DNA of 64,000 bases from Thermocrinis jamiesonii (GCF_000702425.1 NZ_JNIE01000002.1:248001-312000), one strand, 5' to 3'. Counted from the first letter of the stretch, positions 28,683 to 37,513 are shown. Program-made: numbers and translations. Notes: generated from the sequence alone by a model not told the origin.

Positions 28683-31191
28683 CCTTTTTACGTTTCTGTT
28701 TGGCTTTTCGCAAATAAAAAAAGAGTTCGATCTTCAGGTGGAGATAGTCGCAAAGGAACTTGAAGAAAAGCCAAAACTTTATCCACCGGAAAAACTACCT
28801 TTGGAGGAATCCAAGGTTTTAGACCTTTCCCCAAAGCTTTTGCAACCACCCAAAGAGATGGAATTTGTGCCAGTTTTATCCATCAAAGAAGAGGGCTTAA
28901 GTTGTGGAAAACCTAAGGACGCCATAGCCTATAAGAAAGGGGTAGATCACTACCTTGCAGGAAACTTTGACCAAGCGGAGAAAGAGTTGGAAACAATTCT
29001 TGTTATGGGGTCCCCTTACAGACCTATGGCAGAATACGTTTTAGGTTTGATAAAACTAAGACAAGGACAAAAGGCTCAAGCCAAAAACCTTTTTGAAAAC
29101 TCCTGCAAATACTCGCACAGATACAAAAAAGCATCGTGCGAACTCTATTATGCCCTCAGTTTTGAGTTAGAAGGCACAGTTCCAAAAAACCGAGATAAGT
29201 TTTGGAGCGTGGTGTATGAAGTTAGCAAAGGCAATTATAAGGTTCCGTCTTGTGAAGGTGTGGTATTTGGCAAATACTGCGCTTACATAGGGGACTTTGT
29301 AAAGGGTGAAATAAACACAGATTACAAAGACAGCACAAAAATCAGAAAGGCTATCATACTTTTTGAAAGTGGTCAATTGGAAAAAGCCAAGGAAATACTT
29401 AACGAGTATTCAAAACCGGCTAAGCCCTACAGGGATATTGCTCTTTATTATTTGGGACTTATAGCTCTACAAGAAAACGACCCGCAATTAGCATACAGAT
29501 ACGCAAGCTTACTGGAAACCATCAACAAAGACTACGCTTACTCTTTATACTCTTCCATTGCGTCAAAGGGTGTGCTTTGGGCTCGGCTAACCTACGGCAT
29601 AACAAAAAATAAGGCATTTTTAAATGTAGCAGGCATTCTTGCATACAACAACAAAGACTATCAGCTTGCCTTCTCAAACTTTCTGGAAGCTAAAAATTTA
29701 AGGTATGCGGTTTATTCTCTTATCAGAAAAGGAGACTATAAAACCGCCTACAAACTTTTGAAGGAGAAAAAGGAAAAAGACAGGGAAGATTACCTATGGC
29801 TTTTGGAATCTGCCTATTGGGCAGACATACCTGTGGAAGATGTATTAAACTCCATCAAGGATAAGTATGTGGAATTGTATCGGGAATACTTAGGATGGAG
29901 CTATTTTAAAAAGGGAGATTGGTCTTCTGCCCTAAAATACTTTGACAACCCAGAACACAAAGCTTTGTGCTATTTTAACCTTAAGAAATACCAAGAAGTT
30001 TTGAACATCTTACAGAAAGTTTCATCCCGCAAAGCTAACATCCTAAAAGCCAAGTCCGCACTCTTTTTGAACAACCCTTCTTTGGCAAGGAGCTTCCTTT
30101 CTCCAAACTCGGACGAAGAGTTATACCTTCTGGGCATAAGTTTCTTTATGGAGGAAGACTACGACAGAGCTATTGAATATTTTAGTAAAGTTTCAAAGGA
30201 AGGTCCCTTTGGTCCAAAAGCTTGGATGAAAATAGCCGATGCTCTTTACAACTTGGGAAAAGTAGAGGAAGCAAAGGCTACATACTGGAACATCCTAAGA
30301 AGCTTTCCCGACGATCCGATGGCAAGTCAGGCTGTGTTAGCCCTTTTGGAAGTAGGCACTGACCTACCAGATACCAAGAAGGAAGAGCTTATAAGAGAAT
30401 ATCTGACGAAAAATCCAAACACGCCATACGCTAAGGAGCTGAAATATCAATTAGCAGATATCTTGATAAACAGAGGAGAAAAAAAGGAAGCGCAAAAGCT
30501 TTTGGTAGAGCTTTACGAGGAGGGGGGAGATTTAAAATACAAAGCACTACTTAAACTCGCAAGCATTGAGGAAGACAAAAACAACAAGGCGGTGCTTTTG
30601 TATAAGGTTTATAAAGAGGGGAATACGGAAGAATCCACTCAGGCAAGAAAAGAACTGATAGCTTTATACACTCAGCTGGGAGACATGCTAAGCGCTGCGG
30701 AGCTTTTGGAGGGTGGAGACTTCCAGGAAAAGGAAAAAGCCATAGAGCTTTATGTAAAGCTAAGCCAATGGCAAAAAGCTCTGAATCTTTCGAAAGAACT
30801 TATGAAGGTTGGTTTCAGAAGTCAAACCTTTGAGGCCAATCTTATGAAGATCTACCAAAACATAAAGGATGAAAGCTTGCTTGACTACCTGATAGAAAGC
30901 GCAGACATAGATACGTCCGCCAAGGCTAAATTGGAAAAGGCTTTAACTTTAAAGGCTATGAACAGACCAAAGGAAGCTCTTGAGTATTTGGTGGATATAT
31001 CCATCAACCACAAGGGCTCATCTGTCTATAATTTTGCTATAATGGAAGGTGTGCGGTTATTTTTGGACCTTGGCTTGAAGAAAGATGCGAGCTGTTTTCT
31101 GGAGAGGTTTGATTTAAAAAGCTCTTCTGAAGAAGAAAGGATTAAGATTGAGCATTTGAGGGAGAGCCTTCCAAAGTGTGAGGTGAGATGA
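28657..31191 (+). CDS. Exported TPR-repeat protein, 844 aa
   Basis: The N-terminus MLKLIALFSLFTFLFGFS is a signal peptide. Most of the remaining chain is helical tetratricopeptide repeats; clear ones include YLAGNFDQAEKELETILVMG, LYLLGISFFMEEDYDRAIEYF and AWMKIADALYNLGKVEEAKA. TPR proteins of the periplasm act as assembly scaffolds, often with Tol-Pal or Bam systems. It is directly followed, in ATGA overlap, by tolQ- and tolR-like genes, so an envelope role linked to that motor is likely. It starts 26 bp inside pspA. No specific partner can be named. Confidence 0.82.
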   Translation: MLKLIALFSLFTFLFGFSQIKKEFDLQVEIVAKELEEKPKLYPPEKLPLEESKVLDLSPKLLQPPKEMEFVPVLSIKEEGLSCGKPKDAIAYKKGVDHYLAGNFDQAEKELETILVMGSPYRPMAEYVLGLIKLRQGQKAQAKNLFENSCKYSHRYKKASCELYYALSFELEGTVPKNRDKFWSVVYEVSKGNYKVPSCEGVVFGKYCAYIGDFVKGEINTDYKDSTKIRKAIILFESGQLEKAKEILNEYSKPAKPYRDIALYYLGLIALQENDPQLAYRYASLLETINKDYAYSLYSSIASKGVLWARLTYGITKNKAFLNVAGILAYNNKDYQLAFSNFLEAKNLRYAVYSLIRKGDYKTAYKLLKEKKEKDREDYLWLLESAYWADIPVEDVLNSIKDKYVELYREYLGWSYFKKGDWSSALKYFDNPEHKALCYFNLKKYQEVLNILQKVSSRKANILKAKSALFLNNPSLARSFLSPNSDEELYLLGISFFMEEDYDRAIEYFSKVSKEGPFGPKAWMKIADALYNLGKVEEAKATYWNILRSFPDDPMASQAVLALLEVGTDLPDTKKEELIREYLTKNPNTPYAKELKYQLADILINRGEKKEAQKLLVELYEEGGDLKYKALLKLASIEEDKNNKAVLLYKVYKEGNTEESTQARKELIALYTQLGDMLSAAELLEGGDFQEKEKAIELYVKLSQWQKALNLSKELMKVGFRSQTFEANLMKIYQNIKDESLLDYLIESADIDTSAKAKLEKALTLKAMNRPKEALEYLVDISINHKGSSVYNFAIMEGVRLFLDLGLKKDASCFLERFDLKSSSEEERIKIEHLRESLPKCEVR

Positions 31192-31805
31192 TGGAAGAGA
31201 TTGTTCTTCTTTTGAAGGCAGGCGGTTTTGCCATGTATCCCCTTTTGCTTTTATCCATAGTTTCTTGGACTATTGTGGTTGAAAGGCTTATAAACCTGCG
31301 AAGCTCTAACTTTATACCAAAAAACCTCAAAGACATTAAAAATCTAATACTAAACGGGGATTTAGATAGTGCCTACAAGATTCTTTCCTTAGATCATACG
31401 CTCCTTGGCAAAATCCTCCAAAGGTTACTGGAAAACCATGTAAAGCATGGATTATCAAAAAAGGAACTTATGGAGTTGGTAAGGTCAGAAATAGACCTTT
31501 TGGTGTCAAAGGTAGAAAAGAACTTAGCCATACTATCCACAATTGCCAGTTTATCTCCTTTAATAGGTCTTTTTGGCACAATTACGGGTCTTATAAAGGT
31601 ATTTAGATCCTTCTCCTTAAGTCAGTCAGAAACCGCACTAAACCTTCTTTCTGCTGGTATAGGGGAAGCACTGGTGGCAGCGGCCACAGGTCTGGCGGTT
31701 GCTATTCCAGCTCTTTTCTTCTATTGGGTATTTAGAATATGGGGCAATAGCATAATAAACAAGTTAGAAGAGGAAGCAATTGAATTTGTAAGGGGTCTTC
31801 CGTGA
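31188..31805 (+). CDS. TolQ/ExbB/MotA-family proton channel protein
   Basis: A 205-residue inner-membrane protein with three membrane segments: residues ~10-30, and two near the C-terminus around IASLSPLIGLFGTITGLIKVF and GIGEALVAAATGLAVAIPAL. These are the family blocks forming the proton channel that energises outer-membrane processes with a TolR/ExbD partner. The long cytoplasmic loop between helix 1 and 2 is typical. The partner gene follows in a GTGA overlap. TolQ and ExbB cannot be told apart here, but absence of a TonB gene and presence of a TPR protein lean to Tol. Confidence 0.88.
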   Translation: MMEEIVLLLKAGGFAMYPLLLLSIVSWTIVVERLINLRSSNFIPKNLKDIKNLILNGDLDSAYKILSLDHTLLGKILQRLLENHVKHGLSKKELMELVRSEIDLLVSKVEKNLAILSTIASLSPLIGLFGTITGLIKVFRSFSLSQSETALNLLSAGIGEALVAAATGLAVAIPALFFYWVFRIWGNSIINKLEEEAIEFVRGLP

Positions 31806-32197
31806 GAAGAAGAAGGCTTAGCTTTGACGAAAGGGCATACATAGATGTGGTGCCACTTGTGGATACACTTTTGGCGGTTTTTCTCTTCCTTGCAGTGCTT
31901 GCCTTTCAATCTCCCATAACTTTACTTGCAGTTAAACTTCCCCTTGCAAAAGAGGGAGAAAGAAAGGAAACTTCTAAAGTTTTTACTGTTCAGGTATTAA
32001 AAAATGGAGATTACTTAGTAGAGGGTCAAAAAAAGAGCTTGGAAGAGATAGTGCAGGTTTTGAAAGACAAAAAGCCAGAGAGGTTGGTCATACAGGCGGA
32101 TGAGGAAACTCTCCATAAGTTTGTGGTCCAGCTTATAGACACAGCAAAAGCTCAGGAAGTTCAGGAAGTGCTTATAGCAACGAGAAAAAGGCTCTGA
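31802..32197 (+). CDS. TolR/ExbD-family protein
   Basis: A 131-residue protein with a single N-terminal membrane anchor and periplasmic domain. The pattern YIDVVPLVDTLLAVFLFLAV is the ExbD/TolR anchor with the proton-relay Asp in LVDTLL. The C-terminal domain VIQADEETLHKFVVQLIDTAKA follows the family fold. Translation starts at the GTG of a GTGA overlap with the channel gene. No tolA, tolB or pal gene follows; instead a DUF218 gene and murG do. Confidence 0.88.
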   Translation: MRRRRLSFDERAYIDVVPLVDTLLAVFLFLAVLAFQSPITLLAVKLPLAKEGERKETSKVFTVQVLKNGDYLVEGQKKSLEEIVQVLKDKKPERLVIQADEETLHKFVVQLIDTAKAQEVQEVLIATRKRL

Positions 32198-32922
32198 TGT
32201 TTTTCTTTAAAAAGCTCTTATCCTACTTTATCCTTCCACCTGGGATATTTCTGATAGTCTTTTTGGTAATAGCCATCTTAAGTAAAAAGAACAAACCCGT
32301 TAAGATCTTGTCTCTAAGCTCTGCTCTTTTTATCTATATTCTTTCTATAGAGCCAACAAAGGATCTGCTCTATAGGCCCTTGGAAACTGCCTATGCTATA
32401 CCTTCGGAACTAAAGGGAGATGCCATAGTAATTCTGGGGGGCGGAGCGTATAGGACTGGTATTCTTAAAGAGGATTCTACGAAAAGACTTCTTACAGGTT
32501 TTACACTTCACAAGCAAACCGGACTGCCTCTAATCCTCTCTGGTGGCACCTCTGTGAGCGTTCTTCCAGAGGCAGAGATAATGAAGTCTGTGCTTGTTAG
32601 TTTGGGGGTAGACAAAGGTGCCATACATTCAGAGGTAAACAGTAGGGATACGGAGGAAAATGCGATGGAGGTAAAAGCCCTTTGCCAAAGGTTAAAATGT
32701 AAAAGGATTATACTGGTTACCTCCGCTTACCATATGAAAAGGGCTGTAATGTCCTTTGAGAAGGCAGGTTTGGAAGTAATTCCCTATCCTACTGATTTTA
32801 AAAGGGATCTAAGGTATAACCTTTACAGTTTCTTGCCTAAGATGAGTGTAATGGCAGACAGCTACAAAGCCTTGAGGGAGCATTTGGGTTTGATCTGGTA
32901 TTCTTTTAGGTTGGATGGATAA
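32197..32922 (+). CDS. YdcF/ElyC-family (DUF218) envelope protein
   Basis: A 241-residue inner-membrane protein with two N-terminal helices (FILPPGIFLIVFLVIAILS and the following ILSLSSALFIYILSI) and a Rossmann-like DUF218 domain: AIVILGGGAYRTG, LILSGGTS, SRDTEENA and LVTSAYHMKRAVMSFEKAG. E. coli ElyC and SanA of this family affect peptidoglycan or envelope integrity at the level of lipid carriers. Location just before murG supports a cell-envelope role. It overlaps tolR by one base (TGATG) and murG by 8 bp. Confidence 0.85.
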   Translation: MFFFKKLLSYFILPPGIFLIVFLVIAILSKKNKPVKILSLSSALFIYILSIEPTKDLLYRPLETAYAIPSELKGDAIVILGGGAYRTGILKEDSTKRLLTGFTLHKQTGLPLILSGGTSVSVLPEAEIMKSVLVSLGVDKGAIHSEVNSRDTEENAMEVKALCQRLKCKRIILVTSAYHMKRAVMSFEKAGLEVIPYPTDFKRDLRYNLYSFLPKMSVMADSYKALREHLGLIWYSFRLDG

Positions 32923-33985
32923 GAAGTTTTACGTATCCGGTGGAGGAACGGGTGGACATTTTTTCCCAGCACTTGCCTTGGTGGAGTGCCTAACTGAAAA
33001 AGGGCTAAGCTGTGAGTTTTTCGGTGCAGAAAGAGGTATAGAAAAGAAGCTAAGTCATCTTATAAGCGTAGAAAAACGTTTCCTTAATGTTCATCCATTC
33101 TTAGGTAAGTCTTTGAGGGATAAGCTTAGGTCCTTACTTAGCCTGTTTTTTTCTTCCTTAAGACTATACCAAGATCTAAGGAGCAACAGCGTTAGCGTAG
33201 TTTTTGGTGGTTACGCGAGCCTCCCCTTAGGCATTGCCTCTGTTTTAAAGGGAATCCCTCTTTTTTTACACGAGCAGAATTCCATTCCGAGCACTACCAA
33301 CCAAGTTTTAAGCAAGTTTGCAAGGTTGATCTTTTTATCCTTTGAACACTCCAAAAGATTTTTTCCTTCGGAAAAAACGGTGAAAGCGGGCATACCTGTT
33401 AGAAAGTCTTTGTTGGAAGGTTTAAAGCTTTCTCAAAGGGAAGCCAGAGAAAAGCTTAACTTGGAAGATAGGGAAACTCTCCTTGTTATTGGTGGAAGTC
33501 AAGGGGCATCCTTTTTAAACAATTTGGCGGTGGATATTTTCAAAAAAACTGGACTTCAGGGCATACACATAACGGGAGAAAAGGAATACGAAAGTTTAAA
33601 GCGGGCTTATGAGGGTATGCCCGTGCTGGTGCTTCCTTTTACAGAAAGGATGGATTTGATATACAGAGCTTGTAGTATTGCCATAAGTAGGGCTGGTGCA
33701 AGCTCTATTGCTGAGCTTTCTCTTTACGGCGTTCCATCCCTCTTCATTCCGTATCCTTACGCGGTAAAGAACCATCAATATTACAACGCAAAAGAGATAG
33801 AAGAGCTTGGGGGAGGTTTTGTCCTCAGACAAGAGGACGCAGACCTTACAAAAGCGCTAAAGCTTATGGATAAACTATTGTCGGATAGAGAAAAGTTTTC
33901 AAAGGGAATCAGAAGTTTTGCGGAGCCTCAAGCTTGCGAAAAAATCGCCGAGCACATTCAACAGTTCCTTTTGACCTATTCCTAA
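32915..33985 (+). CDS. murG: UDP-N-acetylglucosamine-lipid I GlcNAc transferase
   Basis: A 356-residue GT28 enzyme that converts lipid I to lipid II at the inner membrane. The N-terminal loop SGGGTGGHFFPALAL and the second glycine loop VVFGGYASLPLG are present, as are FLHEQNSIPSTTN and, in the donor domain, VIGGSQGASFLN, ISRAGASSIAELSLYGVPSLFIPYP (read in two parts) and NAKEIEELGG. It is the last gene of the plus-strand run. Its last 87 bp overlap the end of a convergent lipoate-ligase-like gene. Confidence 0.96.
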   Translation: MDKKFYVSGGGTGGHFFPALALVECLTEKGLSCEFFGAERGIEKKLSHLISVEKRFLNVHPFLGKSLRDKLRSLLSLFFSSLRLYQDLRSNSVSVVFGGYASLPLGIASVLKGIPLFLHEQNSIPSTTNQVLSKFARLIFLSFEHSKRFFPSEKTVKAGIPVRKSLLEGLKLSQREAREKLNLEDRETLLVIGGSQGASFLNNLAVDIFKKTGLQGIHITGEKEYESLKRAYEGMPVLVLPFTERMDLIYRACSIAISRAGASSIAELSLYGVPSLFIPYPYAVKNHQYYNAKEIEELGGGFVLRQEDADLTKALKLMDKLLSDREKFSKGIRSFAEPQACEKIAEHIQQFLLTYS

Positions 33986-34537
33986 CTCTTCAAAACTTAT
34001 CAGTCTATCCTTGAGAACCTCCTTTGGCACACCCGTTATTCTTTGAGCAAAATCGTAATCAAATCTTAAAAAAAGGCTTCCGTGTAACAAAAAACTCCTC
34101 TTTAGACCCCTCATAGCGCAGGCTACGATCTTCTTTCCCCCGTAGGTTAATTCACCAAAGGTAGGATGGTAAAAGCAAAAGTATCCATCGTATGCACCGC
34201 TATACTTGGAAATTTCTAATGTTATCCCAAACTTTTCAAGATGTTTCTTTAAAGAGTTCATAAAGCTTAGGTAAATAACTTTGTAATTTTTCCCCCACCT
34301 TTCCTTAAGGTCCGCGACAGAGAAGGATATATCCCATCCGTGCAGTAAGGCACCCCCACCTGTGGGCCTTCTAACCACACAAACGGGAAATTCCCTAAGT
34401 TCTTGAAAAAGCCCAACGCTTACCGTAGGCTCTTTCCAAGCGTAAAGCCTAAAAAGGGGTCCCATACCCTCCTCAGCCTTCAAAAGATTCTGAAAGTCCC
34501 TTTTCATGTTTTCAGTGCCACTTAACACTTCAATCAT
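33899..34537 (-). CDS. Lipoate-protein ligase / octanoyltransferase family protein
   Basis: A 212-residue protein of the BPL_LplA_LipB superfamily. YAWKEPTVSVGLFQ, then VVRRPTGGGALLHGWDISFSV with the RRxxGGGxxxH lipoate/octanoate pocket, and GGKKIVACAMRGLKRSFLLHGS with the catalytic-type Lys. It lacks the LplA C-terminal accessory domain, so LipM-like octanoyl transfer or a two-part ligase is possible. It overlaps bioB by 4 bp (ATGA) and may instead handle biotin-related acyl groups, but the motif favours lipoyl protein modification. The 3' 87 bp lie antisense to murG. Confidence 0.8.
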   Translation of the reverse strand: MIEVLSGTENMKRDFQNLLKAEEGMGPLFRLYAWKEPTVSVGLFQELREFPVCVVRRPTGGGALLHGWDISFSVADLKERWGKNYKVIYLSFMNSLKKHLEKFGITLEISKYSGAYDGYFCFYHPTFGELTYGGKKIVACAMRGLKRSFLLHGSLFLRFDYDFAQRITGVPKEVLKDRLISFEELGIGQKELLNVLGDFFASLRLRKTSDSL

Positions 34538-35538
34538 TCAAAAACCACCTGAAGTTTTTCAAGCTTTAGGTCTTTTAAAAGCTGGTAGTCCTTCTTTATG
34601 TCCCTTCCCGCTCTGGTTAAATAGCCTCCCACCATCATGGCGTTTGCCATAAGAACAGCCATACCGTAAAAGTCCCTCAAAGTTTGTTCCCTTCCTCCAC
34701 ACAGCCTTAGCTCTGCCTTAGGGTTTGTTAGCCTAAACATGGCAATGATCCTCAGTGCTTCTAAGGGTGATACCCCCGGAGCCTTTTCCAGTGGCGTGCC
34801 TTCAATGGGCATTAAAAAGTTCAGAGGGATGGAATCTACTTCAAGCTCTTGGTATGTTAAGGCTAAATCCACTCTGTCTTCGTCCGACTCTCCCATTCCA
34901 AATATACCCCCACAGCAGGTGGATAGTCCCAAAGCCTTTATTCTTTTTATAGTTTCGTATCTTTCTTCCCAACTGTGGGTGCTTACAATCTTTGGGAAAA
35001 AGCTCTTAGAAGCTTCCAGATTGTGATTTACTCTCTTTACTCCAGCTTCCTTTAGTTTTTTGAGGGATTCCTCATCCAAAGTTCCTGCAGACACGCACAC
35101 GTTTATGGGAAGCTTTTCCACTTGCTTTATCCTCTCCACGCTTTGCTTTATTCTTTCCACCTCTTCCTGTGTCGCAGACTTTCCACTCAAAACTACACAG
35201 TATCTGTTAGCCCCAAATTCCACTGCCCTGTAAGCCCCTTCTACTATCTCTTCCTCAGGCACCAGTGGATACACATTGATGGGTGTTTTGTAAAACTTGG
35301 ATTGGGCGCAAAAACTACAGTCTTCAGAACAAGCCCCGCTCTTTGCGTTTATGATGGAACATAGTTCTATTTTGTTTGCCTCATGAAACTTGCTCTTAAC
35401 CTTTTGGGCACAATACACCAGCAAGGCTATGTATTCATCCGGTGTGCGCAAAATTTTTAGGGCTTCCTCTCTACTTAGCTTTTCACCTTCAACAACTTTA
35501 TTGGAAACATCTATCAAAAACTTTTCCCATCTGTCCAT
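34534..35538 (-). CDS. bioB: Biotin synthase
   Basis: A 334-residue radical-SAM enzyme inserting sulfur into dethiobiotin. The SAM-cluster motif CSEDC-SFC is at C70, C74 and C77, followed by the usual VLSGKSATQEEVERIK and GGIFGMGESDEDRVDLAL. The [2Fe-2S] ligands and the Arg near the C-terminus (LRLCGGREQTLRDF) are also present. GGAGGT precedes the ATG. bioD lies 11 kb away; the biotin product serves the biotin-dependent carboxylase encoded at 50966. Confidence 0.96.
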   Translation of the reverse strand: MDRWEKFLIDVSNKVVEGEKLSREEALKILRTPDEYIALLVYCAQKVKSKFHEANKIELCSIINAKSGACSEDCSFCAQSKFYKTPINVYPLVPEEEIVEGAYRAVEFGANRYCVVLSGKSATQEEVERIKQSVERIKQVEKLPINVCVSAGTLDEESLKKLKEAGVKRVNHNLEASKSFFPKIVSTHSWEERYETIKRIKALGLSTCCGGIFGMGESDEDRVDLALTYQELEVDSIPLNFLMPIEGTPLEKAPGVSPLEALRIIAMFRLTNPKAELRLCGGREQTLRDFYGMAVLMANAMMVGGYLTRAGRDIKKDYQLLKDLKLEKLQVVFE

Positions 35539-35573
35539 GACTTACCTCCAGTTGAGTTGGTAAATTTTAAACT

Positions 35574-35786
35574 TTATTCCAACTTCTTCAAGTCCTTTAT
35601 CGCATTCCTAAATCCAGAGATGATGCCTATAAAAAAGAAAAACAGCAATCCAAAAGGAAAGGTCTCTATCTTAAACAACTTTTCCATAAGCCATTTATCA
35701 AAAGCATAGCCCACAAAAAGCCCAGCTATTACACCACCAACTATGTTAAAGCCTATAGTTAAAGCCAAAAAGCTTTTCCCGTTCAT
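35574..35786 (-). CDS. AtpI/AtpZ-like F1Fo assembly protein
   Basis: A 70-residue membrane protein with two helices (ALTIGFNIVGGVIAGLFVGYAF and FGLLFFFFIGIISGFRNAIKDL). The GGVIAGLFVGY...FGxxFFxxGIxxGFRN pattern is that of the small AtpI/AtpZ (ATPase_gene1) family that helps assemble the ATP synthase c-ring or supply Mg2+. No other Fo gene is nearby, in keeping with scattered atp genes. The start codon follows a TAAAAT hexamer by 6 bp and has no ribosome binding site. Probably cotranscribed with bioB 35 bp downstream. Confidence 0.75.
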   Translation of the reverse strand: MNGKSFLALTIGFNIVGGVIAGLFVGYAFDKWLMEKLFKIETFPFGLLFFFFIGIISGFRNAIKDLKKLE

Positions 35787-35800
35787 GTTAAAATTTTAAC
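35787..35800. promoter_or_regulatory. Perfect palindrome between divergent atpI-like and cupin genes
   Basis: GTTAAAATTTTAAC, 14 bp and fully self-complementary, fills nearly the whole 17-bp space between the two start codons. On either strand it offers a TAAAAT -10-like hexamer: 6 nt before the atpI-like ATG and 9 nt before the cupin ATG. Neither gene has a ribosome binding site. This could be a bidirectional leaderless promoter or an operator. Confidence 0.5.
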
Positions 35801-35803
35801 CTT

Positions 35804-36067
35804 ATGGACCCAAAGCCAATAATTGAAGAACTGAAAAGAAAGGGATACAAAAACATATATACTTGGTGTGATCCACCAGGAACATTCTACGATTGGCACA
35901 TGCACAGCGAGGATGAAATAAGAGTGGTCTATAAAGGATCCATAGTAATAGGCACAAAGGAGGGTATTTACGAGTTGAAGGAAGGAGATAGTTTGGAAAT
36001 AAAGGCAGGAACCCTCCATTGGGCTAAGACTGAAAGCGGCGTATGTTACGTTTGCGGTAGCAAATAA
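35804..36067 (+). CDS. Small cupin-domain protein
   Basis: An 87-residue single-domain cupin. WHMHSEDEIRVVYKGSIVI gives cupin motif 1 (HxH, then E) and GDSLEIKAGTLHWAK motif 2 with the last His, so metal binding is likely. Substrate is unknown; small cupins of this form act as dioxygenases, isomerases or sensors. There is one Cys pair near the end (CYVCG). It is divergent from the atpI-like gene and 123 bp before the sulfide dehydrogenase gene; whether they work together is unknown. Confidence 0.78.
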   Translation: MDPKPIIEELKRKGYKNIYTWCDPPGTFYDWHMHSEDEIRVVYKGSIVIGTKEGIYELKEGDSLEIKAGTLHWAKTESGVCYVCGSK

Positions 36068-36132
36068 GTATATGTAAATATTACAAAAAATTCTATATAA
36101 AGCTAACTTATACAGTTTTAAAAACTTTTTAG

Positions 36133-36160
36133 TTGCTTATAAAGAGTTTGAGTTTAAAAT
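36133..36160 (+). promoter_or_regulatory. Promoter of the sulfide dehydrogenase locus
   Basis: TTGCTT at 36133-36138 and TAAAAT at 36155-36160 are separated by 16 bp, in an AT-rich 123-bp leader that holds no gene. GGGAGGT stands ahead of the ATG at 36191. I see no clear operator. Confidence 0.45.
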
Positions 36161-36190
36161 ATCATTTCAACAAAATAGGGAGGTAAAAGC

Positions 36191-37513
36191 ATGAGCGTAA
36201 GCAGAAGGGATCTTTTTAAACTGGCAGGTGTAGGTGCCATAGCGGTTGGTCTATCCTCTAAGCCCACCTTTGCAGCTGCAGAAAAGGTGGGAAAAATGGA
36301 AGCTATGCTTCCGCCACCAAAAGGCAATAGGGTAGTAATATGCGGTGGGGGATGGGCTGGACTTACTGTAGCAAAGTATCTCAAGAAAGAAAACCCCAAC
36401 ATTGATGTGGTCCTTATTGAAAAGAGGCCAAACTTCTTCTCCTGTCCCATATCCAACCCTTGGTTAGCTGGTTTGGTAAGCCTTGACTTTATATCTCATG
36501 ATTACAACCAACCTGCGGCAAAGTATGGTTATAGGTTTATAAACGCTGTGGTTTTGGGAATAGAAAGGGACAGAAAGAGGGTTTATACCAACTACGGTTA
36601 TATAGAATACAACTACTTGGTTTTGGCACCTGGAATAAGGTATAACTACTCCGCTTGGTTTAAGGATGACAAGGAGATGGCAAATTATGCCAGAATCAAC
36701 TATCCGCCCGCTTTCATACCCGGTTCTGAACATTTAGCTCTAAAGAGAAAGATTGAGGAGTTTGAGAAGGGAGACTTTATAATTACAGTTCCACCAGGAG
36801 CCTACAGATGTCCGCCCGCACCTTACGAAAGAGCTTGTATGATAGCGGAAGTGTTCAAAAGAAATAAAGTAAATGGTAGAGTTATAATCCTTGATCCAAA
36901 GCCAGATATAGCGCCAAAGGGTCCTGGATTTAGAGCTGCGTATGAGCAAGTTTATCTTGGTTTAGTGGAGTATGTGCCCAATGCGACCATAAAGGAAGTG
37001 GATCCAGTCAAGAAGGTAATTAAGACCACCGCCGGAGACTTTAAGTTTGATGATGCTAACTTGGTTCCACCCCATCAAGCAGGTAGCCTGGTTTGGATGG
37101 CAGACCTGATAGCAAAGGACAAAGAAGGCAAACCCACAGGATGGGCAGACCAGGATCCATTAACCTTCCAAGCTAAGGCGGACCCCTACGTATTCTTGGT
37201 GGGAGATGTGGTAAGCGGTGTTCCCTATCCAAAGAGCGGACACATGGCAAACTCCCAAGGAAAGATAGTCGCAAAGATAATAGCGGGAAGGATAGCGGGT
37301 AAAGAAGTTAAGCCTACTTTACCGGACAACACATGCTATTCTATGGTAAACGGCAGTCCTCAAGAGGCAATAGTCATTAATGTGACCTACGAATACAACG
37401 AAAAGGAGAAAAAGATAGTTCCAAAGCCAAAAGCTATAAACGAGCGCTCACAGGCGTTGGCGAAAGCCACCTACGAATGGGCAAAGTCTATGTATAGGGA
37501 CATGTTCGCTTAA
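36191..37513 (+). CDS. fccB: Flavocytochrome c sulfide dehydrogenase flavoprotein
   Basis: A 440-residue periplasmic flavoprotein oxidising sulfide. Twin-arginine signal SRRDLFKLAGVGAIA at residues 4-18 ends near FAAA. FAD-binding GGGWAGLTVAKYL starts at residue 52, VFLVGDVV is the second FAD motif, and the FCSD C-terminal flavin-binding domain follows. Cys207 (YRCPPAPYE) and Cys382 (TCYSMV) are 175 apart, the same distance as the redox disulfide Cys pair of Allochromatium FccB. No fccA cytochrome is next to it; a TAT-exported Rieske protein is, and may be the electron acceptor. Confidence 0.9.
   Translation: MSVSRRDLFKLAGVGAIAVGLSSKPTFAAAEKVGKMEAMLPPPKGNRVVICGGGWAGLTVAKYLKKENPNIDVVLIEKRPNFFSCPISNPWLAGLVSLDFISHDYNQPAAKYGYRFINAVVLGIERDRKRVYTNYGYIEYNYLVLAPGIRYNYSAWFKDDKEMANYARINYPPAFIPGSEHLALKRKIEEFEKGDFIITVPPGAYRCPPAPYERACMIAEVFKRNKVNGRVIILDPKPDIAPKGPGFRAAYEQVYLGLVEYVPNATIKEVDPVKKVIKTTAGDFKFDDANLVPPHQAGSLVWMADLIAKDKEGKPTGWADQDPLTFQAKADPYVFLVGDVVSGVPYPKSGHMANSQGKIVAKIIAGRIAGKEVKPTLPDNTCYSMVNGSPQEAIVINVTYEYNEKEKKIVPKPKAINERSQALAKATYEWAKSMYRDMFA

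Noticed and set aside
36068-36190. Small gene or RNA in the leader of the sulfide dehydrogenase locus
   Set aside because: Only AT-rich sequence with a promoter; no frame over about 15 codons with a binding site and no stable structure.
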